Under the pieces are notes generated by a model. The model was given only the letters and a program-made list of their open reading frames with translations, made no database searches and was not told the origin of the DNA. Below are positions 8,701 to 16,812 of a stretch of 44,251 nucleotides of DNA, piece by piece. The DNA comes from Candidatus Sumerlaeia bacterium. GTDB lineage: Bacteria > Sumerlaeota > Sumerlaeia > SLMS01 > JAHLLQ01. How positions within the stretch are numbered: position 1 is the stretch's first letter; each line of letters opens with the position of its first letter. The position numbers and the translations under genes were made by a program. The DNA lies in the NCBI GenBank assembly GCA_019634695.1, contig JAHCAW010000034.1:1-44251 (forward strand), read 5' to 3'.

Positions 8701-9288
8701 ATGCATCCAAATCAACTCGCATCCCAGCCATCCGCCCTGCCTGCCATGACGGCGCCGGAGAATCGCCTCCGCAAGCCGCTGAACTTCGTCGCCTTTCAGG
8801 TCGGCTGGTTTGCCTGTGTGCTGGGAGGCGCGCACGGGATGGTCTGGGCCTCGGCCCTCGCGGTCGGACTGTTGCTGGCGCTCCACTTCGTCTGGGTGAG
8901 CCACAACCGCCGGGAGGACCTGTTGCTGGCGCTCGCTGCGGCCGGTATCGGCGGGGCGGCGGACTCGGTGCTGGGCGCGGCGGGACTGATTCGATTCGCG
9001 TCGCCCTGGCCGCTCGCGTGGGTGGAGCCGCTGTGGATGCTGTTGCTGTGGGTGAACTTCGCGACGACGCTGGACGCATCGCTTTCGTGGATGCGGGGTC
9101 GGTTCGCGTTGGGCGCGGTGTTGGGTGCCATCGGCGGGCCGCTGGCGTACTGGGGGGGCGTGCGGCTCGGGGCGCTGGAACTGGGCGCCGCCGGCTGGCA
9201 GGTCTACGGGGCGGTTGCCCTCGCGTGGGCGGCGGTCATGCCGGTGCTGCTTCTGGTGGCCCGTTCGCTGTATCGGGACACGCGCTGA
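8701..9288 (+). CDS. DUF2878-like multi-span membrane protein
   Basis: A 195-residue inner-membrane protein with about five or six hydrophobic spans. The family pattern near the start is NFVAFQVGWFACVLGGAHG, followed by LLALHFVWV, then ADSVLGAAGLIRF and WMLLLWVNFATTLDASLSW, which matches my memory of DUF2878. Function unknown in the family. ATG 8701 is taken as the start; ATG 8746 would remove 15 non-conserved residues and is equally possible, since neither has a strong ribosome binding site. The 3' end overlaps the convergent methyltransferase gene by 53 bases. Confidence 0.75.
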   Translation: MHPNQLASQPSALPAMTAPENRLRKPLNFVAFQVGWFACVLGGAHGMVWASALAVGLLLALHFVWVSHNRREDLLLALAAAGIGGAADSVLGAAGLIRFASPWPLAWVEPLWMLLLWVNFATTLDASLSWMRGRFALGAVLGAIGGPLAYWGGVRLGALELGAAGWQVYGAVALAWAAVMPVLLLVARSLYRDTR

Positions 9289-10492
9289 TCCACTCGTGGC
9301 CGGCGACGTCGACGACGAGCACCCGCGGCGGCCTTGGTCCCCGCGGACCGGGCGCGCTCAGCCGGGGCAATTCCCCGCGGCGGGGCATGCGGCCGGCCGA
9401 CCAGTCGTGCACAAACGGCCCGTTCGGATCGCCGGCGAAGTCCACCGCCCAGTAGTCCACCGCGTCGATGCCGCCGGGGGCGTCGAGTACTGACCACGAA
9501 ACCGGCGCCCCGCTGGGCAGCACCTGGGCACGCGGCGCGCCAGCCGCTCCGCATCCGGCATCGCTGGTCGTCCAGACCTCGAACGCCGCACCGAGTTCGG
9601 CCAGCCGCTTGCGGCCGATATGCACGGCGGCGGGGTTCGCATCGACGGCGAGCCAGCGCCGGCCAAGTCGGTGCGCCGCGACGGCCGTCGTCGCCGCGCC
9701 GCAGAAGAAATCCGCCACCAAGCCGTTCGCCGGTGCGAAGGCCCGGACGAGGCGCTCGACCAACGCCAACGGCTTCTGCGTCGGATAGCCGGTCCATTCC
9801 GCCGAGTGGTTCGGCGGGCGCGAGATGTCCCACACGTCGCCGGCGACCTTGCCCTCCGGGTGGAACGCCGCCTGACGCGAGCGTGCAATCGCCGCATCGT
9901 AAGGCACGCGCATCTCCTCGGCGTTGAACGTGTGCTGCCCCGTGCGTGCGTAGACCATCAGGTTGTCGTGCTTGCACCCGAGTCGTTGCCGCGAGCCGCC
10001 ACCCGAGCGATAACTCCACACGATGTCGTTCACGAGATGGTCGGCGCCGAACAGTTCGTCGAGCAGGACGCGCAGGTACGGATGGGCGCGATGGTCGACA
10101 TGGACGACGAGAAGGCCATGGTCGGCGAGAAGTTCGCGCATGAGGAGCAGGCGTGGCTCGAGCATGGTCAGGTAGCCGGCGAGGCCACCTTTCCAGGTGT
10201 CCTCGAAGGCGGGCAGTTGTCGCGGGCCGTCGTCGCCAGCGGGCGTCACGCGTTGGTGGCGAGGCTTGCCCAAGGCGAAGGGGGGATCGATGACGATCAG
10301 GTCCACGCGGCCGGCGAGCTGCGGGCGCAGCGCCGTGAGCACCCCGTGGTTGTCGCCCAGCCAGAGTTGGTTGCCGCTGCCCGTGGGGCCGTGGCGATGA
10401 GCGACGCGACAGGCCGGCGCAGCGGGTGGCGCCGGCGGGTCGTCGCGACCCTGCCACTGCAGACGGACGGAGCGTCGGGCGGAAGTGGACAT
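9236..10492 (-). CDS. Orphan beta-class DNA methyltransferase (N6-adenine or N4-cytosine type)
   Basis: A 418-residue site-specific DNA methyltransferase. The catalytic motif IV is DLIVIDPPF (DPPF at 69-72) and precedes the SAM-binding motif I DFFCGAATT (about 261-269). That order is diagnostic of the beta class. YPTQKPLALVERLV (236 onward) is motif X. Motif I is unusual: the common F.GSGTT is here F-CGAATT, with Ala replacing the last Gly. The C-terminus (VLVVDVAGHEWISACP) resembles the end of type III Mod proteins. No restriction endonuclease gene lies nearby, so it is probably an orphan, regulatory or decayed-system enzyme. ATG 10492 is preferred over ATG 10705 because the intervening residues are low-complexity and Pro/Arg-rich. 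Recognition sequence unknown. Confidence 0.85.
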   Translation of the reverse strand: MSTSARRSVRLQWQGRDDPPAPPAAPACRVAHRHGPTGSGNQLWLGDNHGVLTALRPQLAGRVDLIVIDPPFALGKPRHQRVTPAGDDGPRQLPAFEDTWKGGLAGYLTMLEPRLLLMRELLADHGLLVVHVDHRAHPYLRVLLDELFGADHLVNDIVWSYRSGGGSRQRLGCKHDNLMVYARTGQHTFNAEEMRVPYDAAIARSRQAAFHPEGKVAGDVWDISRPPNHSAEWTGYPTQKPLALVERLVRAFAPANGLVADFFCGAATTAVAAHRLGRRWLAVDANPAAVHIGRKRLAELGAAFEVWTTSDAGCGAAGAPRAQVLPSGAPVSWSVLDAPGGIDAVDYWAVDFAGDPNGPFVHDWSAGRMPRRGELPRLSAPGPRGPRPPRVLVVDVAGHEWISACPDTANGPPEAAPA

Positions 10493-10653
10493 CGCAGGGT
10501 GGTTCCCGGGAGCAGGCAACGGACGTCTGGAGACCGTGTCCGTCTGAGGTACCCGGGGCAAGGGGCATGCCCGTGCATCAGCTCCAAGCGCATCGATCCG
10601 GTTCGTCGGGATGGTCGCGCGGGGCGTCCCTGATTCAATCGGGGCGAAAAGCG

Positions 10654-10683
10654 TTGACAGGCCTTGCCACCCGTCCCTGTCTT
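10654..10683 (+). promoter_or_regulatory. Possible promoter with perfect -35
   Basis: TTGACA at 10654-10659 is followed after 18 bases by TGTCTT (10678-10683), a weak -10. It lies 50 bases before the start at 10733 and fits as the promoter of the three-gene operon. Confidence 0.35.
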
Positions 10684-10732
10684 GGATCAGGAAGGAGCAG
10701 GGCAAATCACGTCAGCCGAAAGGTGCGCGTTC

Positions 10733-11173
10733 ATGGCTCGCAAGGACAGGACGCTGCTCGTCGTGGTCCGCGAGGAGGAGCGGGGCTTTGCCGCCGCGGC
10801 GCATCTGCTGGGAGCGATCCCGGCATGGGGGCTCGTGTTTCTGGCCTGCCTGTGGGTCTACTTCAAGGAGCGCAGCCGCGAGGTCATCTTCCACATCCAG
10901 CAGGCGATGATGTTCCAGACGGTCTTCCTCGCGGCGGTGATGTTCTGGGTGCTGATGGAGCTTCTGTTGCTGCCGATTCGGGTGGTTCACGCCGGGGTGG
11001 CCGGTCTGCTCGAGAAGGCCAACCTGTTCTTCCTGGTCAGTTGTTACGTCGCGTATGCGGTGGTGTGCGCCATTGGGTGCGTGCGCACGATGTCGGGCCG
11101 GCCGTTCCTGTATCCGGCGGTCGGCCGCCGCATTCTGGAGGGGAGCCTGACAAACACACGCACGGAGGGCTGA
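10733..11173 (+). CDS. DUF4870-like small membrane protein
   Basis: A 146-residue membrane protein with three or four hydrophobic helices. The middle section, AAAHLLGAIPAWGLVFL then FKERSREVIFHIQQAMMFQ, has the layout of DUF4870/Tic20-like proteins: a helix, a charged turn, then an H-I/A-QQA-containing amphipathic helix. ATG 10733 is chosen because AAGGTG lies just before it. It is the first gene of an operon whose second gene follows after 3 bases. Function is unknown in the family. Confidence 0.72.
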   Translation: MARKDRTLLVVVREEERGFAAAAHLLGAIPAWGLVFLACLWVYFKERSREVIFHIQQAMMFQTVFLAAVMFWVLMELLLLPIRVVHAGVAGLLEKANLFFLVSCYVAYAVVCAIGCVRTMSGRPFLYPAVGRRILEGSLTNTRTEG

Positions 11174-11176
11174 GTC

Positions 11177-12235
11177 ATGAAGCGCCAGTTGAACGAGCAG
11201 CAGCAACGATGCGTCGGCGCCATTCTGGCGCACATGAAGGAGTACCTCGACCTCCGGCACGAACTCTCGATCCGCGCCAACCCGCGCTTCGGCTCGCCGT
11301 GGGGCGACCTCCAGTTCCTGCTGCTGGCCCAACTGCGCAACACCCTCGAAAACGACAAGATGTGGGGGCCCAATCGCTTCGTGATCGGCGAGCTGCTGTG
11401 CAGCAGCGACAAGGCCAAGATCCGCGACATCTTCAGCCCCACGCACCAGTCCTCCATCCAGTCCGAGATCGTCGAGCGCACCGACAAGGCAGGCCACAAG
11501 ACCTCCGATATCCTCGAGATCCACGACTTCAAGACCCTCTACTCGGCGATGGACCCCGCCATCGCCAACATCGCCAGCGTCATCCAGATCTACATGTGGT
11601 GGATACGGACGCCTGCGATCTGGCGCGCTTCCAGTTCCGGCGCCAACCCCTTCCGCGAGATTCAGCGCGGCGTCCCGCCGCACCTCGCCGAGTTCTATCG
11701 CGCGCTGATCCGCAAGCCCGACACCGCCGGCCCGCTCACCGGCGACGACATTCTCGACTTTGAAGCCTACCAGATGCGCGACGCGCTAGAGGCCTTCTGC
11801 GAGCGCCGCGAGGCCGAGCCGGGTTACAAGCTTATCCTCGCGCGTCGTGCCAGCGCCACCGAGGCCGGCTCCGACCAATTGATCGATGTGCTGGCCCGCG
11901 AAATCCTCCTGCTTCGCAAGGTCGAACGCGACGAGCCTCTCGACGACGCCATCCGCACCCAGCTCGCCCAGGCGATCGGCACTCCGGCCGCCCAGCTCCA
12001 GAAGGATGCCATCGTGCGCTACCTCAAGAGCGCCATCTCCGACGGCAAGCGGCGCCTGAAGACCGCGCTGATCGACGACACCGCCGGCGAGGTCTACAAC
12101 TTCAAGGCCAGCCAGGCCGATGCCATGCGCCGCCACTACCTCGACATCGTGGGCGACCGGCACGAGAAGCTCCTCAAGCGCGAGGAGGAGGAACGCCAGA
12201 GCCGCATGTCGGGCGAGGCGGTCCAGAAGCTCTGA
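11177..12235 (+). CDS. Unknown cytosolic protein
   Basis: A 352-residue, largely helical and strongly charged protein with no signal peptide and no membrane span. Visible segments include the N-terminal helix LNEQQQRCVGAILAHMKEYL, a central W-rich stretch (IYMWWIRTPAIW, about residues 139-150) and a C-terminal charged helix DRHEKLLKREEEERQSRM. I recognise no family or catalytic motif. It starts 3 bases after the DUF4870-like gene and its stop directly abuts the ATG of the beta-helix gene, so the three are almost certainly co-transcribed and translationally coupled. Its role may relate to the secreted product downstream, but nothing in the sequence proves that. Confidence 0.75.
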   Translation: MKRQLNEQQQRCVGAILAHMKEYLDLRHELSIRANPRFGSPWGDLQFLLLAQLRNTLENDKMWGPNRFVIGELLCSSDKAKIRDIFSPTHQSSIQSEIVERTDKAGHKTSDILEIHDFKTLYSAMDPAIANIASVIQIYMWWIRTPAIWRASSSGANPFREIQRGVPPHLAEFYRALIRKPDTAGPLTGDDILDFEAYQMRDALEAFCERREAEPGYKLILARRASATEAGSDQLIDVLAREILLLRKVERDEPLDDAIRTQLAQAIGTPAAQLQKDAIVRYLKSAISDGKRRLKTALIDDTAGEVYNFKASQADAMRRHYLDIVGDRHEKLLKREEEERQSRMSGEAVQKL

Positions 12236-15200
12236 ATGAGACCCCGTGTGCCGGCGCCCGTCGCGCGCGGCGTCCGTCGCGTCCTTGCCGCGTTCGCCTG
12301 CGCACTTGCCCTGCTCGTTCCGGCGCTTGGCGCGGATGTCGAGCGCCGGTTTGAGTCCGGATCGCACGAACTGGATGCCACGCTCGAGATCGCTGCGGGC
12401 GCACGGCTGCTGATTGCCGGCGAAGCGGACACTGTGCTGCGCGCTCCGTTGGGTGAGCCGCTGGCGCGCGTGCGCGGCACATTGCGCCTCGAGGGGCTGA
12501 CGCTGGTCGGCCCCGGCGAGGCAATCGTGGAACTGGCCGCGGGTGGGCGACTGGAAGCGATCAACTGCCGGTTCGTCGCCGATGCATCCGAGGCGGCGAT
12601 TCGGGGCGCGGGCGCGATCGATTTGCAGGGTTGCGTGTTCGTCGGCGGGGGAGCGGCGGTGCGTTGGCGCGGCGACGGCGAGGTCGAGGTGCTCGCGACC
12701 GATTGCGAGTTCCTGGGCACGCCGGACGCCCGCGCATCGATGCTCGACGTGCACGGTCCGGCGCGCGTGCGGGTGCGGGGCTGTCGCTTCGCATGGAGCG
12801 CCGGAGCGGTGCGCACCGAGGGCACGGCGGAACTGCTGCTCGAGAATCTGCACATTGCGGAGGCAACCCGTTCGGCCATCGTGGTGCGCCACCCGACCGG
12901 TGGTGTCCGCGTGAAGGGCATCGAGTTCCTCGGGCGCCTTGGTGGCGCGGGGATGCATGTCGTGGGCGCTCCGGAGTCGGGCGCCGCACTGCTCGATATC
13001 GCGTCCGTGCGGGCGCAGGACGTTCTCCTCGAGGGGACTCGACTCGGCCTGGTGACGCTGGTGGATCCGGGAGCGTTCAAGGGTGTGGCCATGACGGACC
13101 TTGCGGTGGCCGGTCAGGGAGCCGCGGCCGTTGCGATTCATGCTCAAGCCCGGGCGGAGACGGTGGGTATTGTGGTGGAAGGACTGGTCGCGTCGGGCTG
13201 GGAGGTCGGACTCGTCGCGAGGTCGGAGTCCGAAGCACGGCTGGCCGTCTATCTTAAGGACTCGCGGCTGAAAGTCTTGGGCGTGGGCGTGCAGGCAAGG
13301 GGCCCGACAACCTTCATGGGGAAGAAGCTAGTCCTGTCCGGTTGCGGCCGGGGCATGGAGGCTCTGGAAGATGCCACTATCAGCTTGTGGGAAACGGACA
13401 TTTCCGATTCCTCGACGGTAGGGCTTGCGGTCGGTGACGGCGGCGGGCTGGGCATGCGGGACTCGGCGCTGCGAAACAACACGGTGGGCCTGCTGGTCGA
13501 GGCGGGCGCCGGCGTCGTGGACGCCGGCACGTCGGCAGAACCGGGCGGAAATTTGTTCGAGGTGCCGCAGGTGGGGCAGTCGGCGATTCGCGCGCGCCGG
13601 GCCGTGACCGCGCACGGGAACCGCTGGAGCATCGCGCGTCCCATCACAGGCCGCGTGGCGGTCGGCGATCTCCTCGATGCAGCGCCCGGCCTGGTGGACT
13701 ACGACGTGCCGCCGCGCGATCCCTCCCCGCGCGTGCGTTGGGACATTGGAGCCACGCGCGCCACGCCGGGCTATGGCAGCGAGGTCTTCCGCGCGTTCGA
13801 GGACTTCGCCGACCAGTGGGATGCCCTCGAGCGCCTCGATCTCGGGCCCGGCGACTACGTTCTGCCGGCGCTGCCGACCACCATGCGTCACGTCGCCGGC
13901 GCGGGCCGCGCTCGCACGCGACTGACCGACGTCCTTCGCGTGACGGCCGAGCAACCGTGGACACTCGAAGACCTTGTGCTCACCGGCCCGGGTACGCTGC
14001 TGGACGCGGAAACGCCAGCCGCCGCGACGTTGCGTCGTGTGCGGTTCGAGGGAGCGGGGCCGGAATTGGCCCGCTTTTTCGGGGATCAGGAGCCGATTCA
14101 TTTCGAAGGCTGCGAGGTGCAGGCGCACGGCACGCCGGCGGGCGCGGGAGCACTTCTTCCTCTCGGCCCGCGTCCCACGCGCCTGACGGCGCTCCTCGTC
14201 GAATCCTCCCTGGACGCCTCGGTGCTGGAGTGGAGTGGCCCGGCGCGGCTCGAGGCACGCGGCCTGACGGTCCGGCAGCGCGCCGACAGCGCCCGGCCGT
14301 TGCTGCTCCTGCGCGGCAGCGCCGACTTGCGGCATGTGCATCTTGAAGGTCCCGCGGGGGTCGCCATCCAGACGCACGCCGCCGAAGCGCCGCTCACGCT
14401 GGCGATCGAGCAGGCCCGCCTTGAGGGCTTTCGCGAGACCGGTCTGCTGCTCGCGGGCTCCGGCGAGCAGCGCGTGCGCCTGCAATCCGTTGCCGCGCGT
14501 CCCGTCGCCGACCCGGGCATTCGCGCCGCGGGGATCGTGATCGCCGACGAGGCCAGCGTGCGTCTGGAGTCGGATGGCTTCGAGTCAACCAACGCGCGTC
14601 CGGGCGTGCGGTTTGGCGGCCAGTACGAGACCCTGGCGTTTCGACGTGGCGTTCTCGCGCTCGAGCCCGCCTGGAACAGTCTGGAAACCGAGGAAGTGGG
14701 ATTGGAGTTTTCTCTGCGCGGCGCGCGCAGTAGTCCGGTCGTCGCCGCCACTCAGGTCTCGGGCTTCGACGTCGGGTTGCTGATGGCAGCCGCACACGAC
14801 GATCCGACGACGGTGCTGTTGGGCGGCCGCCGCCCGGTGGATGCGAACCGCTTCGTGCGCAACGCGGTCGGCGTGCGCGTCGCCTCGCCGTCGGCGTCGC
14901 TGGCCGTGCGCGAGGACCGCGGCCGCAATCGCTACGCGGAGAACGGCGCAGGATTCCTCGTCGAGGCGGGCAGTGTGCTGATCGAGAACGCACGCATCGA
15001 GAACAACCAGACGGGCGTGGTGGTGCGCGGAGGAATAGTGGACCTTGGCGGGGGAGCGCTTGGCTCGACAGGCGGCAACGTGCTCTGGCCGCAGGCCGGC
15101 GCGTTCGCCATTCTCAACGATTCGCCGGCCGAGGTGGCGGCGCGCTTCTGCCAATGGGGCGAGATGGGTCCGTTTGTCGAGACCGATGCGGCGCCGATTC

Positions 15201-15256
15201 GCGACCGCCGCCGCGATCCGGCCGTGGGGCCCGTCTTCACGGACCCGGCGCGGTGA
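12236..15256 (+). CDS. Large secreted parallel beta-helix protein
   Basis: A 1006-residue exported protein. Residues 1-33 are a signal peptide (Arg-rich start, LAAFACALALLVPALGA). The rest is a continuous run of short strands of the kind found in right-handed parallel beta-helices, for example GGRLEAINCRFVAD, GDGEVEVLATDCEF and ARVRVRGCRFAW. Two related blocks end in the same motif, V-D-x-G followed by GGN, PQ.G..AI and a Trp, near residues 424-466 and 932-975. This points to an internal duplication. The family includes polysaccharide lyases and adhesins; no catalytic residues can be named. The ATG directly abuts the preceding stop. The 3' end overlaps the convergent gene by 20 bases. Confidence 0.82.
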   Translation: MRPRVPAPVARGVRRVLAAFACALALLVPALGADVERRFESGSHELDATLEIAAGARLLIAGEADTVLRAPLGEPLARVRGTLRLEGLTLVGPGEAIVELAAGGRLEAINCRFVADASEAAIRGAGAIDLQGCVFVGGGAAVRWRGDGEVEVLATDCEFLGTPDARASMLDVHGPARVRVRGCRFAWSAGAVRTEGTAELLLENLHIAEATRSAIVVRHPTGGVRVKGIEFLGRLGGAGMHVVGAPESGAALLDIASVRAQDVLLEGTRLGLVTLVDPGAFKGVAMTDLAVAGQGAAAVAIHAQARAETVGIVVEGLVASGWEVGLVARSESEARLAVYLKDSRLKVLGVGVQARGPTTFMGKKLVLSGCGRGMEALEDATISLWETDISDSSTVGLAVGDGGGLGMRDSALRNNTVGLLVEAGAGVVDAGTSAEPGGNLFEVPQVGQSAIRARRAVTAHGNRWSIARPITGRVAVGDLLDAAPGLVDYDVPPRDPSPRVRWDIGATRATPGYGSEVFRAFEDFADQWDALERLDLGPGDYVLPALPTTMRHVAGAGRARTRLTDVLRVTAEQPWTLEDLVLTGPGTLLDAETPAAATLRRVRFEGAGPELARFFGDQEPIHFEGCEVQAHGTPAGAGALLPLGPRPTRLTALLVESSLDASVLEWSGPARLEARGLTVRQRADSARPLLLLRGSADLRHVHLEGPAGVAIQTHAAEAPLTLAIEQARLEGFRETGLLLAGSGEQRVRLQSVAARPVADPGIRAAGIVIADEASVRLESDGFESTNARPGVRFGGQYETLAFRRGVLALEPAWNSLETEEVGLEFSLRGARSSPVVAATQVSGFDVGLLMAAAHDDPTTVLLGGRRPVDANRFVRNAVGVRVASPSASLAVREDRGRNRYAENGAGFLVEAGSVLIENARIENNQTGVVVRGGIVDLGGGALGSTGGNVLWPQAGAFAILNDSPAEVAARFCQWGEMGPFVETDAAPIRDRRRDPAVGPVFTDPAR

Positions 15257-16388
15257 GCGACAACTCCGCGGATTCTTCTCCGATCATCGAGGTCGCCTCC
15301 GGGCCCCAGACGTAGACGCGCTCCTGGTACGGGCCAAACCGATCGCGGATGTTCGAGCGCGCGATCGGAATCGTTCCGCCCTCGAACAGCAACTGCGCCG
15401 GCCGCGTTCCCGTGCCGCGCACGAAGATGGCGCTGTCAACAGCCTCGGGAGCCGTGTTGACCGCGATGGCGATTCCCCCTTCGCCGACCTGACGTGCCCG
15501 CACGTGGATCGCCCGATTGGAAACCCCTGTTTCCAGTTCCGTTCCCTCGGCCACCAACCAGGGGACCATGCGACGGAGATCGCGATTCAGGTCGCCGAGC
15601 GACCTCCACGTTTCCGGCGCCTTCGGCCAGTAGGAAAAGTAGAGGATGCCGGTCGAACCGTGCACGAGCGCGATGAAGGTCATGGCGCGCACTTCGCGCG
15701 GCGTCGGCTGTGCCCACTTGCCGCCTTCGGTCTCCGGCCCGCCGAACACTTGGATGCACGTCCAGTTCGGGCCGCCGTTCCTGTTCGTGGCGCGCGCCTG
15801 GGCCGCATGGATGCCCACGTTGAGCAATGGCACGTCGCGGTTCGCCGTCACCGGATAGACATCGGTGATCGAGAAGTCACGTGCGTCCCTGTAGTCCTCC
15901 AGGGCCTCGTACAGAAAATGGCAGAGCCCCACGGGGTGGGACGGGTCGATCTGCTTCATTCGCAGGTAGGCGAGGCGCATCTCCTCCGGCGTCCGTCCGT
16001 GGCCTTCCGGTTCGTCGTAGAGGTACCATGCCAGCAGCGCGGGATGATTTCTGGCGGCAGCGATCCACTCGTCGCCCGTGTGGCAGACCGCCATCAGGCC
16101 GTGCTCGTGGATGGTGTCGAGCTGGTCGGGACGAAATCCGTTCAGGATCGTGTTGAACCGCAGGGCGTGCATCTCGGCCAGAACCGTCGCGTCCAGATGG
16201 TACGTGTAGAGCCCGATGGGGAAGAAGGGCTGGCCGTTGACTTGGGCGATGCCTGCGGCATCGAAGACGACCCGGCTGCCGGCGCGAGGGGCGACGGGTT
16301 CAGCCAACGCCGGACCCGGGGCGACCAGAACCAGCAGGCCCGCCAGAACGATCTGAAGCAATGGGTGTGCGGATGCGCGCGCAGGCAC
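15237..16388 (-). CDS. Secreted glycoside hydrolase-like TIM-barrel protein
   Basis: A 383-residue exported protein. Residues 1-29 form a signal peptide (LLQIVLAGLLVLVAPGPALA). After a short strand domain (VVFDAAGIAQVNGQPFFPIG, typical of secreted beta-glycosidases) comes a TIM-barrel pattern. It includes FNTILNGFRPDQLDTIHEHG and AWYLYDEPEGHGRTPEE, where the Asp-Glu-Pro-Glu segment sits where clan GH-A enzymes carry the acid/base Glu. A beta-sandwich-like tail (IAIAVNTAPEAVDSAIFVRG) follows. The start is GTG 16388, with AAGGAG 8 bases upstream. The substrate is unknown and activity is not certain. It is the last gene of the pheS-led operon and converges with the beta-helix gene, with a 20-base overlap. 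Confidence 0.75.
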   Translation of the reverse strand: MPARASAHPLLQIVLAGLLVLVAPGPALAEPVAPRAGSRVVFDAAGIAQVNGQPFFPIGLYTYHLDATVLAEMHALRFNTILNGFRPDQLDTIHEHGLMAVCHTGDEWIAAARNHPALLAWYLYDEPEGHGRTPEEMRLAYLRMKQIDPSHPVGLCHFLYEALEDYRDARDFSITDVYPVTANRDVPLLNVGIHAAQARATNRNGGPNWTCIQVFGGPETEGGKWAQPTPREVRAMTFIALVHGSTGILYFSYWPKAPETWRSLGDLNRDLRRMVPWLVAEGTELETGVSNRAIHVRARQVGEGGIAIAVNTAPEAVDSAIFVRGTGTRPAQLLFEGGTIPIARSNIRDRFGPYQERVYVWGPEATSMIGEESAELSLTAPGP

Positions 16389-16419
16389 GGACCGGCTCCT
16401 TGCGGCGCCGTCAGCGCCT

Positions 16420-16791
16420 TCAGTCCTCCGCCAGCGCCTTGGCGCCCTCGTCGTTGACGAGGTTGCGGCCGTCCTCGATGGCCTTCAGCTTTGCCGACTC
16501 GCGCGAGATGCCGAACGCTTCGATGTTCATGACCGGTTGTTGCTCGGTCACGTAGGCGCGGGAGGTGGTCGTGCCGGCGTCGGCGGAGTTCTCGCCCGTC
16601 GGCGCCGGAGCGGTCTCGCGCGGCGGCGGCGTCCGCCGGGCGGGTGCCGGGGCTTGTGCGCCGCGAATCTTCGCGTCGATCCGCTTCGACATCGCCTCGA
16701 CATCGCGGTTTGGGGCCGTGAAGTACGTGAAGCCCGCAAAGCCGAACAACAACAGGTCGATGATCAGAATCACCAGGCAGACCCACTTCAT
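16420..16791 (-). CDS. Small membrane-anchored protein of unknown function
   Basis: A 123-residue protein with an N-terminal hydrophobic helix (about residues 3-27, WVCLVILIIDLLLFGFAGFTYF), a Pro/Ala-rich linker (about 45-65) and a short C-terminal helical segment (RESAKLKAIEDGRNLVNDEG). The start has an excellent GGAGGAG 5 bases upstream. It lies 21 bases after pheS and 31 bases before the glycosidase-like gene, so it belongs to the same operon. No family recognised. The topology suggests a single-span inner-membrane protein with a soluble tail. Confidence 0.72.
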   Translation of the reverse strand: MKWVCLVILIIDLLLFGFAGFTYFTAPNRDVEAMSKRIDAKIRGAQAPAPARRTPPPRETAPAPTGENSADAGTTTSRAYVTEQQPVMNIEAFGISRESAKLKAIEDGRNLVNDEGAKALAED

Positions 16792-16812
16792 GACGGCTCC
16801 TCCGAGCAGCTC

